64,000 nucleotides of DNA from Sideroxydans sp. Its GTDB lineage: Bacteria > Pseudomonadota > Gammaproteobacteria > Burkholderiales > Gallionellaceae. Shown piece by piece: positions 16,653 through 26,136 of the stretch. Under the pieces are notes generated by a model. The model was given only the letters and a program-made list of their open reading frames with translations. It was not told the DNA's origin and ran no database searches. A program made the translations under genes and the position numbers. Within the stretch, counting starts at the first letter, position 1. Every line of letters begins with the position of its first letter. The DNA lies in contig JAQTUV010000004.1 in the NCBI GenBank assembly GCA_028707175.1, forward strand, positions 186,001 through 250,000. Direction: 5' to 3'.

Positions 16653-18542
16653 ATGAGTTACCAAACCGAGTACGACCGTTCCATGAAAGACCCAGCCGGA
16701 TTCTGGGGAGACCAAGCTAAGGCGTTGGAATGGTTCAAGACACCGCAAACGATCCTGACCACCGATGCGGATGGCATCGGCCACTGGTTCGGTGATGGCG
16801 AGATGAACACGGCTTACATGGCGCTAGATCATCATGTGAAGAACGGTCGCGGCGAGCAGACAGCGATCATCTACGACTCCCCTGTCACCGATACCAAACG
16901 CAAGTACACCTACGCAGAGCTGACCGATGAAGTGGCGCGCACGGCAGGAATGCTGGCGGACTTGGGCGTGGTCAAAGGCGACCGCGTCATCATCTACATG
17001 CCGATGATCCCCGAGGCGGTCATCTCGATGTTGGCAGTGGCACGCTTGGGCGCGATCCACTCGGTGGTGTTCGGTGGTTTCGCACCGCCTGAATTGGCAC
17101 AGCGCATCGACGATTCGACACCTAAGGTCATCCTCACCGCTTCATGCGGTATCGAGATCAAACGCGTCATCGAGTACATGCCTTTGCTCAACAAGGCCAT
17201 CGACTTGGCGAAACACAAACCACAAAGCTGCGTGGTGTTCCAACGTCCACAATGCAACGCGCCACTCGTAGCAGGACGCGACCATGACTGGGCGACGCTG
17301 CTGGCGAAATCAAAGGCAGTGGGTTGCACACCGGTGAAAGGCAGCGACCCGCTGTACATCCTCTACACCTCGGGCACGACAGGTAAACCTAAAGGCGTGG
17401 TGCGCGAGAACGGCGGCCATGCGGTGGCGCTGAAGTACAGCATGAAGGCCATCTACAACGTGGATGCAGGCGATGTGTTCTGGGCTGCGTCGGACGTGGG
17501 TTGGGTGGTCGGTCACTCTTACATCGTGTACGGCCCGCTGCTGCAAGGCTGCACCACCATAGTCTACGAAGGCAAACCCATCATGACACCGGATGCAGGC
17601 GCGTTGTGGCGCATCATCTCGGAATACAAAGTTAAATCTTTCTTCACCGCACCCACTGCGTTCCGCGCAGTGAAGAAGGAAGACCCCGAAGCCTTGCTGA
17701 TGAAGCCTTACGACTTGAGCAAGTTGCAGGTCATCTTCTCGGCGGGCGAACGTCTCGATCCACCGACACAAGAATGGCTCACCGAGAAGAGTGGCAAGAC
17801 GGTGGTGGATCACTGGTGGCAAACTGAAACGGGTTGGGGCATCACCGCCAATTTATGGGGCGTGGAACCTAAGCCAGTGAAGCTCGGCTCCTCTACCCTG
17901 CCCACTCCAGGCTTTGATGTGCGCATCCTCGATGAGAACGGCCATCAGATGGCCGCCAACGAACAAGGCTACATCGCCATCAAGTTACCGTTGCCGCCTT
18001 CATGTATGAATCGCGTATGGGGCGACGACAACAAGTTCCGCGAGAGCTATCTGCAATTCCTGCCCGGCTACTACACCACGGGCGACGGTGGTTACATCGA
18101 CGATGAAGGCTATGTGTTCGTGATGGGCCGCGTGGACGATGTGATCAACGTGGCAGGTCACCGTCTCTCCACGGGTGAGATCGAAGAGGTCGTGGCAGGC
18201 CATCCCGCCGTTGCGGAATGTGCCGTCATCGCGCGCGACGACGATCTGAAGGGGCAAGTACCGATGGGATTGGTGGTGCTGAAGTCTGGTGCGACCATCG
18301 ACGATGCCGTGCTGCAGAAAGAACTAGTGGCCCGCGTACGCGAAGCCATCGGTGCCATCACCTGCTACAAGGACACCGTCATCTTGAAGCGTCTGCCCAA
18401 GACCCGCTCCGGCAAGACCTTGCGCAAGACACTGAACAAGATCGTCAACGGCCAAGAGTACCAAGTGCCCTCCACCATCGACGATCCGGGTGTCATCCCT
18501 GAGATCATCGACATCCTGAAGCAACAGGGTTTTGTGAAGTAA
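16653..18542 (+). CDS. prpE: Propionyl-CoA synthetase
   Basis: A 629-aa AMP-forming acyl-CoA synthetase. It has the P-loop-like YTSGTTGKPKGVVRENGGHAV, the WWQTETGW motif of the acetyl/propionyl group, TTGDGGYIDDEGYVFVMGRVDDVINVAGHRLSTGEIE and the C-terminal catalytic Lys in KTRSGKTLRK. It supplies propionyl-CoA to PrpC. The start ATG follows CAGGGAGGAAGC. It closes the prp cluster and is followed by a strong terminator. An acetyl-CoA synthetase role is less likely given length and context. Confidence 0.93.
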   Translation: MSYQTEYDRSMKDPAGFWGDQAKALEWFKTPQTILTTDADGIGHWFGDGEMNTAYMALDHHVKNGRGEQTAIIYDSPVTDTKRKYTYAELTDEVARTAGMLADLGVVKGDRVIIYMPMIPEAVISMLAVARLGAIHSVVFGGFAPPELAQRIDDSTPKVILTASCGIEIKRVIEYMPLLNKAIDLAKHKPQSCVVFQRPQCNAPLVAGRDHDWATLLAKSKAVGCTPVKGSDPLYILYTSGTTGKPKGVVRENGGHAVALKYSMKAIYNVDAGDVFWAASDVGWVVGHSYIVYGPLLQGCTTIVYEGKPIMTPDAGALWRIISEYKVKSFFTAPTAFRAVKKEDPEALLMKPYDLSKLQVIFSAGERLDPPTQEWLTEKSGKTVVDHWWQTETGWGITANLWGVEPKPVKLGSSTLPTPGFDVRILDENGHQMAANEQGYIAIKLPLPPSCMNRVWGDDNKFRESYLQFLPGYYTTGDGGYIDDEGYVFVMGRVDDVINVAGHRLSTGEIEEVVAGHPAVAECAVIARDDDLKGQVPMGLVVLKSGATIDDAVLQKELVARVREAIGAITCYKDTVILKRLPKTRSGKTLRKTLNKIVNGQEYQVPSTIDDPGVIPEIIDILKQQGFVK

Positions 18543-18560
18543 GGCGTAGTTCGCCAAAGT

Positions 18561-18592
18561 AAAAAAGGCTCACAGTGATGTGAGCCTTTTTT
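18561..18592 (+). terminator. Rho-independent terminator after prpE
   Basis: AAAAAAGGCTCACA pairs perfectly with TGTGAGCCTTTTTT around a four-base loop, giving a GC stem with T-run, 19 bases after the prpE stop. Confidence 0.9.
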
Positions 18593-18739
18593 ACGTTGGT
18601 CAGGCAATTACCTTAGACATAATTAAGTAACACTCATTTTCATCATTTAAGAGTAAGATTCTGCTCGTTGTCGGCCGAGGGATTCACGCAACGCTCGACA
18701 GCTACAGAACTTGTTCAAACAATAAATAGGAGAATTAAC

Positions 18740-19159
18740 ATGGGCTTATTCGATTCAATCGTGGGTGCAATTCAATCTCAAGCAAATGGTGCGACAGGCG
18801 GCCAAGGCGATTTGCTCAATACCGTGATGGGTTTAGTTAATGCAGAAGGTGGTTTGTCTGGTTTGGTGCAAAAAATTTCAGCTTCTGGCTTGGGCGAACA
18901 AGTTTCATCTTGGGTCAGCACAGGTGCAAACCTGCCTGTCTCCGCTGAACAGATCCAAGCTGCATTGGGCTCTTCGGCCGTACAAGACATCGCTTCTAAA
19001 TTGGGTATCGACACCAATGCAGCAGCGGCAAGCTTGGCTAACTTCTTGCCTCAAGTCATCGACAAATTGACACCGGATGGTCAAGTGGCTGAAGGCGGCG
19101 TCGACCTGTCACAAGCACTTTCCAGCTTGTCTGGTTTGTTCGGCAACAAATCTGCTTGA
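18740..19159 (+). CDS. YidB-like (DUF937) protein
   Basis: A 139-aa protein of low complexity rich in Gly, Ala, Ser and Gln, matching the YidB/DUF937 family: MGLFDSIVGAIQSQ at the start, GLSGLVQKISASGLGEQVSSWVSTG in the middle and LSGLFG at the end. The family's function is unknown. ATG 18740 follows TAGGAGAATTAAC; the frame is open further upstream but homology begins here. It stands alone between two terminators. Confidence 0.85.
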   Translation: MGLFDSIVGAIQSQANGATGGQGDLLNTVMGLVNAEGGLSGLVQKISASGLGEQVSSWVSTGANLPVSAEQIQAALGSSAVQDIASKLGIDTNAAAASLANFLPQVIDKLTPDGQVAEGGVDLSQALSSLSGLFGNKSA

Positions 19160-19201
19160 GCATCAGCTTACCGAGTTCGTGAAATAAAACGACGCTCGTT
19201 A

Positions 19202-19241
19202 AAATAGAAAAGGCGCACAGAAATGTGCGCCTTTTCTATTT
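19202..19241. terminator. Bidirectional terminator
   Basis: An 18-base-pair perfect stem: AAATAGAAAAGGCGCACA and its complement around a GAAA loop. It serves the YidB-like gene on the plus strand, and is well placed for the dUTPase gene on the minus strand. Confidence 0.9.
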
Positions 19242-19295
19242 GGAGAGGAAAAAGCTGATAGGTTTAGGCCACACGCTCCACTCGGGTGGTGAGCC

Positions 19296-19967
19296 TTACT
19301 TCCCTTCTTGAACGATCAGGTAGCGCGCTTTGAGCGAACTATAGAGTTCGTCTCTGACATCCATTGATTCTAGATCGACGATCTCAAGCACCTCGACTAA
19401 GTGTTCGTTGTCCTCGCGGCCATCCCACACCTTGATGTAAGTCCCCGCCTTATAGCCGTGATCTTGGCGGAACACATTGAGCACATTCTTGCCGACGTAC
19501 TGCTTGAACAAGTCGTTCCATTCCATATCGCAGTCTTGTAACAACGATTCGAACAGCGCAAGGCTTGTCCGTTTGGCCGCTGCTAGGCCGACGAGTAGAT
19601 CGAGCTTGTCCAACAAACCGAATTGGGTGAGTACGTAATATTGGTTATCGAACTGGACCGACTTCTGACGCAGGTTCAGCTCCGCCATCATCTCCATCTT
19701 CGCGAGGGCGATGTTGCCGAATTTGGCTTGAATGGATGCGGAAAGCATGAAGTGCCATATATCCACCAACTCCATGCGCAACTGAGCCATGTCGCAGTCC
19801 TGCTTCTTCCACCACTTCCAACCGTGATGCTCAATCGCTTCGACACCCTCGACTTGAATGGCGCGATGCCAATTGTTGTTTGCTGCCACCCACTCTGGGT
19901 TGACCTTGCTGTTCATGCCATCCTGCAATTCGAGCATGGTGATGAGTTGGGATTCTGAGATTGTCAT
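19296..19967 (-). CDS. Dimeric-type dUTP diphosphatase (all-alpha NTP-PPase fold)
   Basis: A 223-aa helical protein. The N-terminus LQDGMNSKVNPEWVAANNNWHRAIQVEGVEAIEHHGWKWWK and the metal-binding ELVDIWHFMLS match the dUTPase_2 family, first known from trypanosomatids, phages and epsilonproteobacteria, and unrelated to the trimeric Dut. It would hydrolyse dUTP to dUMP and keep uracil out of DNA. ATG 19967 has AATAGG upstream. It appears to be a single-gene transcript; a broader house-cleaning NTP pyrophosphatase activity is possible. Confidence 0.78.
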   Translation of the reverse strand: MTISESQLITMLELQDGMNSKVNPEWVAANNNWHRAIQVEGVEAIEHHGWKWWKKQDCDMAQLRMELVDIWHFMLSASIQAKFGNIALAKMEMMAELNLRQKSVQFDNQYYVLTQFGLLDKLDLLVGLAAAKRTSLALFESLLQDCDMEWNDLFKQYVGKNVLNVFRQDHGYKAGTYIKVWDGREDNEHLVEVLEIVDLESMDVRDELYSSLKARYLIVQEGK

Positions 19968-20092
19968 TGCGAGTGCCTATTGAGACGGGCGCGCATTTTA
20001 CAGCATGGGGATGGGGTTTCGATTTTGATTGGTAGGCTCGCTGGCTAGTTCTCAGGCTCACACCTTTTCGGACTTCAATCTCAGCACTTCTA

Positions 20093-21526
20093 CTACCAAT
20101 CTTTAGCTTCCTTCGCCAATCGGAGAATGATCTTGCCTAACACGGCGATTGCCGCTTCCATCTCTTCGTTCCACAGGTGCCCGTAGTTCAATCGCACATA
20201 ATCAGCGAACCCTCTTTGGGCAGAGAAGATCGGCCCCGGTGCGATGCTGATACCGAGGTTGAGCGCCGCACGGTGCACTTCCAAAGAGTTCACTCCGTCT
20301 GGCAGCTTCACCCATAAAAAATAACCGCCACTCGGCGCAGTCAGGCGCGTGCCTTCGGGGAAATGGTGCTCCACGGCTTCGACAAATTTGATCTGTTGCA
20401 TCTGCAAGGTATGACGCAGGCTACGTAGATGGCGGTCATACCCGCCCTTCTGCAAATAACTGGCCAGCGCGATCTGCGCGGGGACAGATGTTGCCAGCGT
20501 CGTGGTGAGCTTGAGTCGCTCGACGGTCTTGGCGTAACGACCTGGAGAAGCCCAGCCGACGCGATAACCCGGTGCAAGGCATTTTGAAAAGGACGAGCAA
20601 TGCATCACCAATCCTTTTTTATCGAACGCTTTAGCGGGTTTGGGGCGCTTGGCACCGAAATACAATTCCCCATACACATCGTCTTCGATCAGCGGAACGT
20701 CATAGCGCGTGAGTAGCTCGACCAGCGCTTCCTTCTTCTCGTCCGGCATCAAGCTGCCCAGTGGATTCTGAAAGTTCGTCATCAACCAGCAAGCACTCGG
20801 TTTGTGCTGTTTGATGGCTCGTTCCATTGCTGCGAGGTCGATTCCTTCGCGCGGATGGCAGGGCACATCCACGGCTTTCAAACCGTTACGTTCGATCGAC
20901 TGCAGCGCTGCGTAGAACGTAGGTGAGCCGATCAGCACTTTGTCGCCCGGTTTTGTCACCGCTTGCAGGCACAGATTCAATCCTTCCAGCGCACCATTGG
21001 TAATCACAATCTCATCAGCGGGTACTTTCAGGCCGTCGATCATGTAGCGCAATGCAATCTGGCGACGCAGTTCGGCATCACCCGGGCTGATGTCTTCTAC
21101 GCTACGCCAAGGGTCCGTTGCCTGCACACTGGCAGCCATGATCTTTGCGAGTCGAGCCATGGGAAACAGCATGGGGCTGGGGAAGGCCGAACCTAGTGGC
21201 ACGACCTTGCGTGCGCGTGTTGATTCCAATACTTCGAACACCAATTCGCTCACATCGACTTCCGTCGCCTTCGTTTTGTTCTCGATGACGGGCTCAGGCA
21301 ATTGCGGCAAACCTTGCGCTCCACCCGTGACGAAATATCCAGAACGCTCACGCGCAGAAATCAGTCCACGCGCTTCCAGCAGGTAATAAGCCTGGAACAC
21401 GGTTGATGGGCTGATCTTGCGCTTGGCGCTTGCCTCGCGCACTGAAGGCAAACGCGCGCCACGCGCCAACAGGCCCTCACGAATGGAGCGCGCAATATCG
21501 TCTGCAAGTTGTTCGTAGCGTTTCAT
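20093..21526 (-). CDS. MocR-type GntR/aminotransferase transcription factor
   Basis: A 477-aa protein: an N-terminal GntR winged helix (MKRYEQLADDIARSIREGLLARGARLPSVREASAKRKISPSTVFQAYYLLEARGLI is too long to be chance) and a fold-type I aminotransferase domain from about residue 115, with the PLP lysine in SFSKCLAPGYRVGW. ATG 21526 follows GAGGGGGC at 10 bases; the open frame continues to 21772 without homology. MocR proteins bind PLP and an amino compound and usually act on a divergent gene. Here that gene is ccoG, 135 bases away, followed by an aminotransferase. The effector cannot be told from sequence. Confidence 0.88.
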   Translation of the reverse strand: MKRYEQLADDIARSIREGLLARGARLPSVREASAKRKISPSTVFQAYYLLEARGLISARERSGYFVTGGAQGLPQLPEPVIENKTKATEVDVSELVFEVLESTRARKVVPLGSAFPSPMLFPMARLAKIMAASVQATDPWRSVEDISPGDAELRRQIALRYMIDGLKVPADEIVITNGALEGLNLCLQAVTKPGDKVLIGSPTFYAALQSIERNGLKAVDVPCHPREGIDLAAMERAIKQHKPSACWLMTNFQNPLGSLMPDEKKEALVELLTRYDVPLIEDDVYGELYFGAKRPKPAKAFDKKGLVMHCSSFSKCLAPGYRVGWASPGRYAKTVERLKLTTTLATSVPAQIALASYLQKGGYDRHLRSLRHTLQMQQIKFVEAVEHHFPEGTRLTAPSGGYFLWVKLPDGVNSLEVHRAALNLGISIAPGPIFSAQRGFADYVRLNYGHLWNEEMEAAIAVLGKIILRLAKEAKDW

Positions 21527-21661
21527 TGATTGAATGCCCCCTCTGATTTCTGGATGACATTGTCTCATCTGATATGGTTTTTTTTCGAGATTCTGATTCT
21601 GTAACAACTTGACCGAAGTCTCTAGGATTCGCCCTGTCAAAATAAAACAGGGAAAGTTGTG

Positions 21662-23098
21662 ATGAACGCATTCAATAAAAGAGAGTTGGGCGAAGCAAGG
21701 GGAGGCTCGGTCACGGAGATATATCGAGAACTGGAGTCCTATCCTGTCAATATCGGAGAGAAGACCATTCATGCCAAACGCATGCCGGGCTTCTTCCGTT
21801 CGATGAAGACTTGGAGTCAGGTCGGGATATGGCTGACGCTCTGTCTGTTGCCTTACCTAAGATGGAATGGCAAACAAGCGGTGATGTTTGACATCGATCA
21901 CAGCCAGTTCCACTGCTTCAACCTGACCGTTAGACCCGATGAGATGTGGATGATGATGCTGGTCTTTATCGCGGCATCCATGTTGATGTTCGTGGTGACC
22001 AACGTCGTATCGCGCGCATGGTGCGGATACATGTGTTTTCAGACAGCATGGACTGACTTGTTCACTTGGATCGAAGACAAGGTCGAAGGTAATCCAACAG
22101 CACGCCGCAAGTTGGAGGCCTCCCCATGGAATGCGGACAAGATCATCAAAAAAGTCTCCAAACACTTCATCTGGTTGGCCGTTGGCCTGATCACCGCCAT
22201 CAGCTTCACCATCTGGTTCGTCGATGCATTCGAGTTTTGGGACAAACTGATTCATTGGCAGTTACCCAAGGTGGCTTGGGTGACGATAGTCTTGATCATC
22301 ACCGGAACCTATCTATATGCGGGGTTGATGCGCGAACAGCTGTGTTCCTGGATATGTCCTTATGCGCGCTTTCAATCGGTGATGGCTGATTCGAGCACGA
22401 TCATGCCCAGTTACGATTTCAATCGAGGTGAGCCTCGCGGCAAGTTGCGCAAGGGCAACGAGATCGTGGCGCCAGAAGGTGATTGCATCGACTGTTATCA
22501 GTGCGTGCAAGTGTGCCCCACTGGAGTGGATATTCGTCGAGGCCATCAATTGAGTTGTATCACCTGCGGTTTGTGTATCGACGCTTGCGATTCCATCATG
22601 GACAAGATCGGTAAACCACGCGGTTTGATTCGTTATGCCTCAACAGATGCGATCCAAGGCAAACCGACCCAGAAGCGCTTCCAGAATCCTTGGCTTTGGA
22701 TCTATTCCTCCATCTTGCTGGCTTCGATAGCAGGGATGATTTACGGCCTGACTCACATGACATCCGTGACGCTGACCGTCCGACCAGAACGCCAACCTTT
22801 GTTCGTGCGTATGAGTGACGGATCGATTCAAAATAAATACGAGCTGAAAATATTGAATAAGACCGATAGCGATATGCACTTCAACGTAACTGTGGCAGAC
22901 GGCATCACCGGCCAAACTGTTATTGGCTCAAAGGATTCGATACTCATCCCACATCAGCATGGTGCTTCACTGACGCTATTCGTCAAAGCGCCCAGCTCGA
23001 ACATTGCCAATGAGGTGACACCGATCACATTCTTAGCCACAGGCATCGAAGATCCATCAGTTGCTGCGGCATATGGCACCAAGTTCTATGCGCCTTGA
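21662..23098 (+). CDS. ccoG: CcoG-type cytochrome oxidase accessory ferredoxin
   Basis: A 478-aa membrane iron-sulfur protein with about five helices (around 40-60, 95-115, 170-190, 205-225 and 340-360) and two 4Fe-4S motifs: CIDCYQCVQVCP and CITCGLCIDAC. Additional conserved cysteines are in WCGYMCFQTAW and CSWICPYARFQ. The C-terminal periplasmic Ig-like domain (about 365-478) is typical. CcoG helps reduce copper for assembly of cbb3-type oxidase. No ccoNOQP or ccoI lies in this window, so this copy is detached from the usual cluster and sits divergent from a MocR regulator. GTG 21659 is an alternative start. Confidence 0.87.
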   Translation: MNAFNKRELGEARGGSVTEIYRELESYPVNIGEKTIHAKRMPGFFRSMKTWSQVGIWLTLCLLPYLRWNGKQAVMFDIDHSQFHCFNLTVRPDEMWMMMLVFIAASMLMFVVTNVVSRAWCGYMCFQTAWTDLFTWIEDKVEGNPTARRKLEASPWNADKIIKKVSKHFIWLAVGLITAISFTIWFVDAFEFWDKLIHWQLPKVAWVTIVLIITGTYLYAGLMREQLCSWICPYARFQSVMADSSTIMPSYDFNRGEPRGKLRKGNEIVAPEGDCIDCYQCVQVCPTGVDIRRGHQLSCITCGLCIDACDSIMDKIGKPRGLIRYASTDAIQGKPTQKRFQNPWLWIYSSILLASIAGMIYGLTHMTSVTLTVRPERQPLFVRMSDGSIQNKYELKILNKTDSDMHFNVTVADGITGQTVIGSKDSILIPHQHGASLTLFVKAPSSNIANEVTPITFLATGIEDPSVAAAYGTKFYAP

Positions 23099-23121
23099 AT
23101 CAAAAGTGAATGAGACTCACC

Positions 23122-24348
23122 ATGCAGCCATTTGAATATTTGCGCCCACATCCTGCCGATCCGATATTCGAATTGATGGCGAAGTTCCAAGCTGATCCGC
23201 GCCCGAACAGAGTCAATCTAGGCATCGGCATGTATCACAACGAGGCGGGCGAATTGCCCATCCTTGATTCAGTCAGGAGAGCTAACGATAGCTTGCGAGG
23301 ATGCGAACAGGCATCCCGCTATTTGCCCATGGCGGGATATGCAGACTATTGCCATGCTGCGAAGGGCTTGTTGTTTGGAACCGATGACGTGATTCATCCG
23401 GGGCGGATCGCAACCATTCAAACACTGGGAGGAACTGGCGCGCTACGGATCGGTGCTGAGGTGCTGAAAAAATACTTCACTCAGGCCGAGGTCTGGATCA
23501 GCGATCCTGGTTGGGATAATCATCTGACTATTTTTTCCAGCGCCGGATTCAAGGTGCAACGCTATCCCTACCTAACAGACGGTGCTCGTGCTATCGATTT
23601 CGCAGTCATGCTTGCTTGTTTCGAACGCTTGCCGCCACACAGCATCGTGTTACTCCACGCCTGTTGCCACAACCCAACTGGTGCGGATCTATCTAGAGCG
23701 CAGTGGCTGCAATTGGCCGAGTTGGTCAGTGAAAGAAACCTGATCCCATTCTTTGATTTTGCATACCAAGGGTTTGGCGAAGGAATAGAAGAAGATGCCT
23801 ATGCGATCCGCTTGATGGCGGAAATGGATATCTCCTTCGTCGTGGCAAACTCGTTTTCAAAGAACTTCGCACTGTACGGAGAACGTTGCGGAGCACTGAG
23901 CTTCTACTGCGCAAATGAGCACCAAGCCAATATGGCGCTGGCGCAAATGGAGCATGCCGTTCGCGGCAACTACTCAAACCCACCCTTGTATGGCGCGAGA
24001 ATCATCGCCTGCATACTGCGCGATGCCGAATTGAACAAGCTGTGGCGCACAGAAGTAGATGAGATGCGCGAACGCCTTCAAGCGATGCGCAAACAACTGA
24101 TCGATGCCTTATCTAGAAACACCAAGGTGGCGGATATGAATCACTTGCGTGATTGGCGCGGCATGTTTGTTGGCTCCGGGCTATCGCCAACAAAAGTTGA
24201 TGAGCTTCGCATCCACTCCGGGATCTACTTGGCACCTAGTGGTCGTTTGTGTTTGGCAGGACTCAATATGAGCAATGTAGAGTACGTCGCAGAGGCAATT
24301 ATCAAGAGCATGCTCAAGCGTCCCAATCCACCAACGAAACCGATGTAA
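23122..24348 (+). CDS. Aromatic/aspartate-type class I aminotransferase
   Basis: A 408-aa PLP enzyme of the AspC/TyrB group: MQPFEYLRPHPADPIFELM at the start, ASRYLPMAGYADYC, the Asn/Asp/Tyr set around CCHNPTGADL and FFDFAYQGF, the PLP lysine in NSFSKNFALYGERCGAL, and Arg in GRLCLAGLN. It transfers amino groups between aspartate or aromatic amino acids and 2-oxoglutarate; which is preferred is not decidable. It follows ccoG by 23 bases (or 11 if ATG 23110 is used), suggesting one transcript under the MocR regulator. Confidence 0.87.
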   Translation: MQPFEYLRPHPADPIFELMAKFQADPRPNRVNLGIGMYHNEAGELPILDSVRRANDSLRGCEQASRYLPMAGYADYCHAAKGLLFGTDDVIHPGRIATIQTLGGTGALRIGAEVLKKYFTQAEVWISDPGWDNHLTIFSSAGFKVQRYPYLTDGARAIDFAVMLACFERLPPHSIVLLHACCHNPTGADLSRAQWLQLAELVSERNLIPFFDFAYQGFGEGIEEDAYAIRLMAEMDISFVVANSFSKNFALYGERCGALSFYCANEHQANMALAQMEHAVRGNYSNPPLYGARIIACILRDAELNKLWRTEVDEMRERLQAMRKQLIDALSRNTKVADMNHLRDWRGMFVGSGLSPTKVDELRIHSGIYLAPSGRLCLAGLNMSNVEYVAEAIIKSMLKRPNPPTKPM

Positions 24349-24357
24349 GCACTACAT

Positions 24358-24795
24358 CTAATTGATGTGATTATCTAGCGCGGTTATTTGACCATGATCA
24401 TCGTGGTATACGGTGACCAACTGACTATCGAAGCATGTATTTAGTTGGCTCACTTCAAGCTTGAAATAACGCGCATAGTCTTCATTCGTATAGATGACAT
24501 GCTCGCTCGGCCCTTTATGGCGTCTTAGCCATGACAAAAGGAACAACACAATCGGCGTGAAGACAAGCATCACAACGCCATGCTCGAATGTGACGCTATG
24601 GATGTTGTCGTAGATCCAGTCGGAGATTTCTTCTGCGGGAACTTCCGCAGTAATAATGCGATAGAAAATGTGGAACACTGGGAGCCACAAATAAAGAAAT
24701 ACAACCCACAGCAAGATCGTAATTCCATCCCACAACCATATTTTGCTACGCGGCATCTCGTGGCGTTTATTGATGATCAGCGTATGTTTATCCAT
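24358..24795 (-). CDS. pgaD: PgaD-like poly-GlcNAc synthesis subunit
   Basis: A 145-aa inner-membrane protein with two helices (around 22-45 and 72-95) and a soluble C-terminus. Position directly after pgaC, overlap of eight bases, size and topology fit PgaD, which joins PgaC in the poly-beta-1,6-N-acetylglucosamine synthase and helps it respond to c-di-GMP. I prefer ATG 24795 because AAGGGG sits nine bases before it; ATG 24804 is possible but has that motif directly abutting. Confidence 0.82.
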   Translation of the reverse strand: MDKHTLIINKRHEMPRSKIWLWDGITILLWVVFLYLWLPVFHIFYRIITAEVPAEEISDWIYDNIHSVTFEHGVVMLVFTPIVLFLLSWLRRHKGPSEHVIYTNEDYARYFKLEVSQLNTCFDSQLVTVYHDDHGQITALDNHIN

Positions 24796-26095
24796 GATCG
24801 CCATCCCCTTTTTTATTGAGTTCTTGATGCAGCCCCCGATCCGGACTTACCCAGCGTGCCCGCTTTCGAGTGCCAAATAACACTTTTGGCAATGCCATAA
24901 CCGCCGTTAATAGATTGAGGAACCAATAAAAAAATGGATACCAGATCATCCAAAAATAGTTTTTCCCCAATCCATGATCGTAGTGACCGTCCAGCCATCG
25001 ACTCACCGCAAATTGCAACAAACACGCGCCAATCAAAAACACACTGCTCTCATCCGGCAAGATTGGCGAACTATCGGGCGTGAGGTAACCAACCGGGAAA
25101 AACAGACTCACAATCCATACGCCTAAAACCAACGCCATGCTGTACGCCCAAAGGGTGCTGAGGATCATCTCGATCATCAACCCCCACAAATGGGTTTGCT
25201 TGGAAGCAAAGAGCACCTTGAAGTTTTTTAGCATGACTTGGACGCCACCCATCGCCCAGCGCAAGCGCTGATTCCAAAGTCCTTGAATCGTTTCTGGCAT
25301 CAATATCCACACCAAGGCTTTAGGTTCGAACCTCACATCCCAACCGTTGCGTTGTAGTTTCCAAGTAATGTCGATATCCTCGGTCAGCATATCTGGACTC
25401 CAGTATCCAGCCTCATGTACCGCCGATTTTCTAAACCCAGTAATCACTCCAGAAACGGTAAATAGACGCCCAAACGAGCGCTGCGCGCGCTTAATCATCC
25501 CGACTATCGACGAAAACTCGCCCACTTGAATTTTGCCGAGCAGGCTCGTCCGGTTGCGGATGCGTGGGTTGCCCGTCACTGCAGCAACATGGGGATAGCG
25601 AATAAAGTGTTTGACCATCCAGTGAACACAATACGGATCAAGCAGTGCATCGCCATCAATGCAGACAAGATAGTCGTTTTTTGCCAGCAATGAACCCGCT
25701 TGAAGAGCAAGAGCCTTTCCCTGATTTTCGGCAAGATTAACCACTTTCAGCTTCGGATTGGCACGAGCCAATTCGAGTAATATCTTCAGGGTATTGTCCG
25801 AGCTTCCATCATTAATCGCGATCACTTCAAAGTTCGGATACGCGACATTCAAGGCATACGTAATCGTCTCAACCGCATTTTCACCTTCGTTAAAACAAGG
25901 GATCAAGATGCTGACTCCCTCCCATGTTTCCCCGTCTCTAAGCTCGGGAATCAAATGAGATTGAACCGCCTTTTCATTCTTAAAATAAAAGTAAATCGCG
26001 CCGACAATCCATAGACTCGACATGAAGAGCGGATAGTAGAAGATGTACCCGATGAAAAAGTGCCAAAGGGAATGCCAAAAAATATACGAACCCAT
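24788..26095 (-). CDS. pgaC: Poly-beta-1,6-GlcNAc synthase (GT2)
   Basis: A 435-aa membrane glycosyltransferase. The GT2 core has ILIPCFNEGENAVETI, AINDGSSDNTL, CIDGDALLDP (DxD-type), MLTEDIDITWKL (TED) and QRLRWAMGG (QxxRW), flanked by helices at the N-terminus (about 10-30) and C-terminal end (about 305-410). It polymerises UDP-GlcNAc and exports the chain across the inner membrane. It lies between pgaB and pgaD on the minus strand. Confidence 0.93.
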   Translation of the reverse strand: MGSYIFWHSLWHFFIGYIFYYPLFMSSLWIVGAIYFYFKNEKAVQSHLIPELRDGETWEGVSILIPCFNEGENAVETITYALNVAYPNFEVIAINDGSSDNTLKILLELARANPKLKVVNLAENQGKALALQAGSLLAKNDYLVCIDGDALLDPYCVHWMVKHFIRYPHVAAVTGNPRIRNRTSLLGKIQVGEFSSIVGMIKRAQRSFGRLFTVSGVITGFRKSAVHEAGYWSPDMLTEDIDITWKLQRNGWDVRFEPKALVWILMPETIQGLWNQRLRWAMGGVQVMLKNFKVLFASKQTHLWGLMIEMILSTLWAYSMALVLGVWIVSLFFPVGYLTPDSSPILPDESSVFLIGACLLQFAVSRWLDGHYDHGLGKNYFWMIWYPFFYWFLNLLTAVMALPKVLFGTRKRARWVSPDRGLHQELNKKGDGDHG

Positions 26096-26136
26096 CCTGA
26101 CCTCAATCCTTACAAATGAAAGTAACCATCGAAGTC

